A DNA stretch of 9,549 bases from Beijerinckiaceae bacterium (lineage in GTDB: Bacteria > Pseudomonadota > Alphaproteobacteria > Rhizobiales > Beijerinckiaceae). Below the pieces are notes generated by a model. That model was not told the origin of the DNA, did not search any database, and saw only the letters and a program-made list of their open reading frames with translations. The translations under genes and the position numbers were made by a program. The DNA lies in contig JAKONB010000165.1 in the NCBI GenBank assembly GCA_022702195.1, positions 1-9,549 of the forward strand. The letters run 5' to 3'. Within the stretch, counting starts at the first letter, position 1. Each line of letters starts with the position of its first letter. Shown here one piece after another: positions 6,501-9,549 of this stretch.

Positions 6501-7637
6501 TCAACGGTGAAGCAGGCCCGGGATGGCGGAACGCAGACGGGAATAGCCGCGTGTCGATCTCTGCCAGGCCGCGTCATCCCAGGCGCGCCGGATGCGCAGG
6601 CAACCGTTCGGGAGCACCGTCGCCGATGGCCCGACGGGAGCCCAGGGCGTCACGACCGGCAGATCGCCGCTCCAATCCTCCTCGGCTCGGTCCACCGGGC
6701 ATGCGAAATGGGCTTCGGCCCGGGATAACGCGTCCGCCATCGCGGCCCTGTCGGCGGCTCTGACGCGATCGGACGCGCCATGGGCATGGGCGATCAATCC
6801 ACGGATGCGAACGACCCTTGCCGTGCCGAGAGGCACGCTCTCCGGGTGCAAGTCGTCGAGGTGTAGGAGCAGCGCGACTTCGCCGTCCGGTAGGGCGTCG
6901 GCCTGTGGCAGCGGGACCTCCCGCGGCGGCATCGGCTCGTCGAGCGGGTCCGGGTACTCGTCCAGCCCCTCGGGGTTGAAACGACCGTCCGTGTATCGCC
7001 GGATGTTCTCCGCGCGGGCGACGTAGTGTTTGCCCCGGGTGTGCAGGCCCGCAACCCAGCGCCAGGACAGCGTGTTGCTCGCCGGGTCGCCATCGAGGAG
7101 GTGGCGCAGGAAGAAATCGGCCCCGAGTGCCCAGGGCAGGCGCAGGGTGAAGATCCAGATCGAGGCGAACCACATCCGGGCGTGATTGTGGAGCCAGCCG
7201 GTCTCGACGAGTTCACGGGACCAATCGTCGAACCCGTCGATTCCGGTCCGTCCCGCAACGGCCGTCTCGTAGATTCGCCGCAAGCCCGGTTGCGCGCTCA
7301 GCCGGTCATGGCCGTCGGAGGCCAAAGCCAAACAATCCATCCAGGCCGATGGGTGGGTTTCCAGATGGCCCTTGAAGTAGGTTCGCCAGAACACCTCCGA
7401 TACGAACTTCTCCGCACCGCCGTCGCCGAAGGCCCGGTCGGCGGCGGCCACGCTCTCAGCTTCCGTGACCAACCGCCGGCGGAGGTAGGGCGAGAGCGCC
7501 GATGTGGTCGGCACAGCCCCCGGCCCCCGGTCGGTATTGCGGTCGGCGGCATAGACCGCTCCGGGACCTTGCAGGAAATCGGAGAGTCGGTTGAGCCCGG
7601 CGGCGCGGGTCATGGGAAAGCTGGGATCCATCGGCAT
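6501..7637 (-). CDS. Cryptochrome/photolyase-type FAD-binding domain protein
   Basis: A 378-aa protein with the helical FAD-binding half of DNA photolyases and cryptochromes. Visible motifs: T45-S-x-L-S-P-Y-L52 (phosphate grip on FAD), FWRTYF at 83-88, TGWLHNHARM at 146-155, and DGDPASNTLSWRW at 182-194, matching the photolyase DGDxAxNxxxWxW region. It begins almost directly with this domain, lacking the roughly 130-residue N-terminal alpha/beta antenna domain of 470-aa photolyases. Instead residues 240-378 form an extra C-terminal segment with strand-like VALLLHLDDLHPE and ARVVRIRG, a helix at about 290-310, and VVTPWAPVGP, patterns that recall the missing domain. Start uncertain: ATG at 7637, Met3 and Met9 all lack a good ribosome site. 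Light-dependent repair or light signalling are both possible; function unproven. Confidence 0.85.
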   Translation of the reverse strand: MPMDPSFPMTRAAGLNRLSDFLQGPGAVYAADRNTDRGPGAVPTTSALSPYLRRRLVTEAESVAAADRAFGDGGAEKFVSEVFWRTYFKGHLETHPSAWMDCLALASDGHDRLSAQPGLRRIYETAVAGRTGIDGFDDWSRELVETGWLHNHARMWFASIWIFTLRLPWALGADFFLRHLLDGDPASNTLSWRWVAGLHTRGKHYVARAENIRRYTDGRFNPEGLDEYPDPLDEPMPPREVPLPQADALPDGEVALLLHLDDLHPESVPLGTARVVRIRGLIAHAHGASDRVRAADRAAMADALSRAEAHFACPVDRAEEDWSGDLPVVTPWAPVGPSATVLPNGCLRIRRAWDDAAWQRSTRGYSRLRSAIPGLLHR

Positions 7638-7704
7638 GATCTAGGGCGAAAGCTGCCCGGAACGAGCCGGCTCACTTGCCGCGCTTCGCCCAAGCGATGC
7701 GCCC

Positions 7705-7809
7705 AGAGCCCTTTTTCGCCGAAGTGGTTGCCGGTCAAGCGTAAGACAATGCGATATTCAGCAAGGCGATAGAGCGTTCTTCGTGATCCTTGGGTCATAA
7801 AGAACGCTC
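7705..7809. repeat. Dispersed alphaproteobacterial intergenic palindromic element
   Basis: The segment AGAGCCCTTTTTCGCCGAAG, then TGGTTGCCGGT..GCGTAAGACAATGCG, ending in GATAGAGCGTT, follows the order of a repeat I know from many Hyphomicrobiales genomes (AGAGCGTTTTC..CGAAGTGG..CCGGT..CGCGTGAAGAAAACGCG..GATAGAGCGTT). Its right end is a perfect 10-bp inverted repeat, GAGCGTTCTT at 7772-7781 and AAGAACGCTC at 7800-7809, with an 18-nt loop. Short frames across it, such as one reading RIVLRLTGNHF on the minus strand, are products of the repeat and not genes. Identification is from memory; a second copy is not present in the window. Confidence 0.6.
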
Positions 7810-7970
7810 GAGCCGGTGGCGTCGTGGCGGAGGTGGACGCTCTTCGGCGCATCGGTGCCGTTGCCGTGGATCGCGGGGGCGCCGCCATCCGGGAGGCTGG
7901 CCCGACCGGCGATCGGCTCACCCTGGGCCGGCGTTGCGAGAAGGCGGACGAGGATCAGAATCGACCGCAT
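7758..7970 (-). pseudogene. Relic of a secreted staphylococcal-nuclease-like protein
   Basis: A 70-codon frame begins with a signal-peptide-like MRSILILVRLLATPAQG and continues EPIAGRASLPDGGAPAIHGN then GTDAPKS. Secreted SNase-like proteins of alphaproteobacteria typically read GRASVIDGDTLEIHGTRIRLFGIDAPES. The relic keeps GRAS, DG, IHG and DAP in order but lacks the Asp of DGDT and the RIRLFG strand with its catalytic Arg, and the rest of the nuclease fold is missing. From about position 7809 the frame is encoded by the adjoining dispersed repeat, so the ancestral 3' part seems lost there. An alternative ATG at 7994 adds 8 residues. A real small secreted protein is the alternative, but the missing catalytic residues argue for decay. 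Confidence 0.45.
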
Positions 7971-8007
7971 CCCGACGCTCGGGCACGGCGTCATCCTGTT
8001 AACAGAA

Positions 8008-8034
8008 GCCCCGGCCGCGTGAGGGGTCCGGGGC
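8008..8034 (-). terminator. Probable intrinsic terminator of the 49-aa gene
   Basis: GCCCCGG (8008-8014) and CCGGGGC (8028-8034) form a 7-bp all-GC stem with a 13-nt loop. Read on the minus strand the stem is followed by TTCTGTT, a partial T tract, and it lies 36 bp after the TAG of the minus-strand gene at 8071-8220. The plus side has no T run. A perfect palindrome CTGTTAACAG (7996-8005) directly adjoins it. Confidence 0.55.
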
Positions 8035-8070
8035 CTCCCGTCATCGATGAGCGGTGCGAAGGCTTTCGAC

Positions 8071-8220
8071 CTATGTCGGCTGTACCTCGGTCTCCTTGAT
8101 GGCCGGATCGTCATCCTCCGGTATCGGTGGCGCCTTCCGCTCGGGACGTTCGGGTGTGGTCGGCGGAGTCTCGATCGGCTGCAGATCGGCGCCGGGCTGC
8201 GGCTTGTCGGCTGCGGTCAC
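8071..8220 (-). CDS. Small acidic proline-rich protein, hypothetical
   Basis: A 49-aa protein starting at GTG (8220), read as MTAADKPQPG. The start is supported by AGGGAG at 8228-8233 on the minus strand, 7 nt upstream. About a quarter of the residues are proline, with many Glu and Asp (PPIPEDDDPAIKETE), so it is probably disordered and soluble; there is no membrane segment or signal peptide. The longer open frame to 8418 upstream of the GTG is Arg-rich and not convincing. The GTG overlaps the stop of the upstream 99-aa frame (GTGA, 8217-8220), and a hairpin terminator follows 36 bp after the TAG. I do not know a function. Confidence 0.55.
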   Translation of the reverse strand: MTAADKPQPGADLQPIETPPTTPERPERKAPPIPEDDDPAIKETEVQPT

Positions 8221-8516
8221 TGGTGTGCTCCCTGGACGTTGCAGAGTGCAAAGCACCGGAGATCGGATGCGTTCCTGACAGCGGCAAAGTCCCCGGGGCC
8301 GGCCATCACGCCATCGGTCGCCACGCGGCGCTCGCGCTTCTCCGTGAAAACCCGGGCCACGAAGGTCCGGCTCATCGCCCCGATGGCTTTGTCGACCGCG
8401 ACGGACCAGGCCGACCAAGCGAGACGCGCGCCCCAGGTCGTGACCGTCGGTGCGAGCGGGATACGGGATCGCTTGTCGAGCCCTATGACTGAATAATCAC
8501 AGGCACCGATTCGCAT
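8217..8516 (-). CDS. Possible 99-aa hypothetical protein coupled to the 49-aa gene
   Basis: A frame starting MRIGACDYSV and ending NVQGAHQ. Its middle (about residues 14-77) has strongly G/C third positions, as in the window's real genes, whereas the first dozen codons do not, so the true start may be elsewhere or the gene may be decayed. Only a weak ribosome site (GAGAC) precedes the ATG. Residues 30-62 could form a long amphipathic helix (two AW pairs, then VDKAIGAMSRTFVARVF and a basic KRERR). Its stop overlaps the next start by GTGA, which suggests a two-gene unit. No family recognised. Confidence 0.38.
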   Translation of the reverse strand: MRIGACDYSVIGLDKRSRIPLAPTVTTWGARLAWSAWSVAVDKAIGAMSRTFVARVFTEKRERRVATDGVMAGPGDFAAVRNASDLRCFALCNVQGAHQ

Positions 8517-8618
8517 CTGTCTCGAGAGTGCGCCGACTCCTGTGCGCTCCGAAGACCCGGCCCGTCCCGCTATGGCTGAAATGTCCGCAACCGGAGCCGT
8601 TGTCTTTCAAGGAGAAAT

Positions 8619-8693
<75 letters not shown>

Positions 8694-8712
8694 TCAGCGC
8701 TCAGGCCGGGCG

Positions 8713-8741
8713 TATCTAGACGGAGGATCGGGCGCTGGCAA
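8713..8741 (-). promoter_or_regulatory. Promoter of the tRNA-Gln gene
   Basis: On the minus strand TTGCCA (8736-8741) and TAGATA (8713-8718) are exactly 17 bp apart. The -10 box ends 19 nt before the mature tRNA 5' end, so a short leader of about 12 nt would be removed by RNase P. It lies in the 98-bp gap between the divergent tRNA and SDR genes. Confidence 0.75.
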
Positions 8742-8791
8742 CAGGGGGGTGCGTCGGCTATGCCCGGTCGGGGCAGGACGGGGGACAATCG

Positions 8792-9544
8792 ATGCGGGGA
8801 CGGGTCGCGGTCGTGACGGGGGCGGGGGCGGGGATCGGCCGGGCGGTGGCGCGCGCGCTCGCTGGGGCCGGATACCGGCTCGCCCTGGCCGGACGGCGCG
8901 CGGCGCCCCTGGAGTCGGTGGCCGGCGAGATCCGGGCGCAGGGCGGCGAGGCCTGCCCGATCCCGGCAGACATTGCCGATCCGGCGGCGGTGGACCACCT
9001 GTTCGCGCAGGTGGATGCGGTGTTCGGCCGGGTCGACCTCCTGTTCAACAATGCCGGGCTGTTCGCGCCCGCCGTGCCCCTCGACGCGATCACCCTCGAC
9101 CAGTGGCGCGCGGTGGTCGACGTGAACCTCACCGGGGCCTTCCTGTGCACCCAGGCGGCGTTCCGCCGGATGAAGGCGCAGGATCCGCGCGGCGGCCGCA
9201 TCATCAACAACGGCTCGATCTCCGCCCACGTGCCACGGCCCCATTCCGCCCCCTACACCGCCACCAAGCACGCCATCACGGGCCTGACCCGCTCCACCGC
9301 CCTCGACGGGCGGCCCTTCGACATCGCCTGCGGCCAGATCGACATCGGCAATGCCGAGACCGAGATGACGCAGGCGATGGTCCAGGGGGTGCGGCAGGCC
9401 GACGGGTCGCTGCGGCCCGAGCCGGTGATGGAGGTGCGCCACGTGGCCGACGCCGTGCTCTACATGGCCGGGCTGCCGCTCTCCGCCAACGTGCCGTTCA
9501 TGACCGTGATGGCGACGACGATGCCCTATTTGGGGCGCGGGTGA
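8792..9544 (+). CDS. SDR-family NAD(P)-dependent oxidoreductase
   Basis: A complete 250-aa classical short-chain dehydrogenase/reductase, a cytoplasmic NAD(P)(H)-dependent enzyme acting on an unknown alcohol or carbonyl. The cofactor motif TGAGAGIG is at residues 9-16, NNAG at 86-89, and the catalytic tetrad is N112 (in VNLTGAF), S142, Y155 and K159 (YTATK). After the active site the usual PG motif is replaced by GQIDIGNAETEMT. Residues around 34-37 (GRRA, basic) may favour NADP(H), a tentative inference. A purine-rich GGGGGA lies 5-10 nt before the ATG at 8792. It is divergent from the tRNA-Gln gene, with no obvious own promoter. It ends 5 bp before the window edge, so possible operon partners are not visible. 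The substrate cannot be named. Confidence 0.93.
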   Translation: MRGRVAVVTGAGAGIGRAVARALAGAGYRLALAGRRAAPLESVAGEIRAQGGEACPIPADIADPAAVDHLFAQVDAVFGRVDLLFNNAGLFAPAVPLDAITLDQWRAVVDVNLTGAFLCTQAAFRRMKAQDPRGGRIINNGSISAHVPRPHSAPYTATKHAITGLTRSTALDGRPFDIACGQIDIGNAETEMTQAMVQGVRQADGSLRPEPVMEVRHVADAVLYMAGLPLSANVPFMTVMATTMPYLGRG

Positions 9545-9549
9545 GCCCG

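Noticed and set aside
7026..7772. Plus-strand frame of 248 codons opposite the FAD-binding protein gene
   Set aside because: Antisense to a recognisable photolyase-family protein and running into the dispersed repeat; no domain seen.
7610..7921. Minus-strand frame with RIVLRLTGNHF
   Set aside because: Encoded by the dispersed intergenic repeat and a known kind of spurious annotation.
8127..8492. Plus-strand frame of 121 codons
   Set aside because: Opposite the two minus-strand small ORFs, which have a better ribosome site, an overlap and a terminator; this one is Arg-rich without a ribosome site.

Overview
The window is very GC-rich, with strong G/C preference at third codon positions in the long genes. 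Its families (HAE1-type RND pump with TetR control, stand-alone photolyase-type FAD protein, SDR oxidoreductase) and its dispersed intergenic repeats suggest a Hyphomicrobiales-type alphaproteobacterium, most likely Methylobacterium/Methylorubrum or a relative. The genus is inferred from style, not from a database match.

Layout. Positions 1-354 hold no convincing gene, only hairpins including a REP-like 'CTCCC/GGGAG' repeat. Positions 355-5741 form one compact plus-strand efflux operon. A sigma70-like promoter (TTGACG, 17 bp, TATGGT) is overlapped by two near-identical 14-bp palindromes. Then follow a 101-aa single-span membrane protein, a TetR-family repressor, a periplasmic membrane fusion protein and an RND inner-membrane permease. 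The first three genes are joined by two 4-bp ATGA overlaps. The simplest reading is a ligand-induced, self-repressed drug or solvent pump that borrows a TolC-like outer-membrane channel encoded elsewhere. The small membrane protein is the unexplained member.

Positions 5742-6500 hold a plausible 66-aa two-span membrane protein and a low-information stretch with a strong hairpin and a possible decayed coding fragment. Positions 6501-7637 (minus) encode a 378-aa protein with the FAD-binding half of photolyases/cryptochromes. It lacks the usual N-terminal antenna domain but carries a C-terminal segment whose pattern recalls that domain, a possible circular permutation.

Positions 7638-8618 look like a small accessory or decaying patch: a dispersed alphaproteobacterial palindromic repeat (7705-7809), an apparent relic of a secreted staphylococcal-nuclease-like protein whose end runs into that repeat, a minus-strand terminator, and two small minus-strand ORFs (99 and 49 aa) overlapping by GTGA. 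A tRNA-Gln(TTG) gene with a clear promoter closes this patch on the minus strand. A complete SDR oxidoreductase gene follows on the plus strand to 9544.

The best candidates for something undescribed are the small membrane protein leading the efflux operon and the architecture of the FAD-binding protein. No phage, IS element, CRISPR array or defence island was seen.
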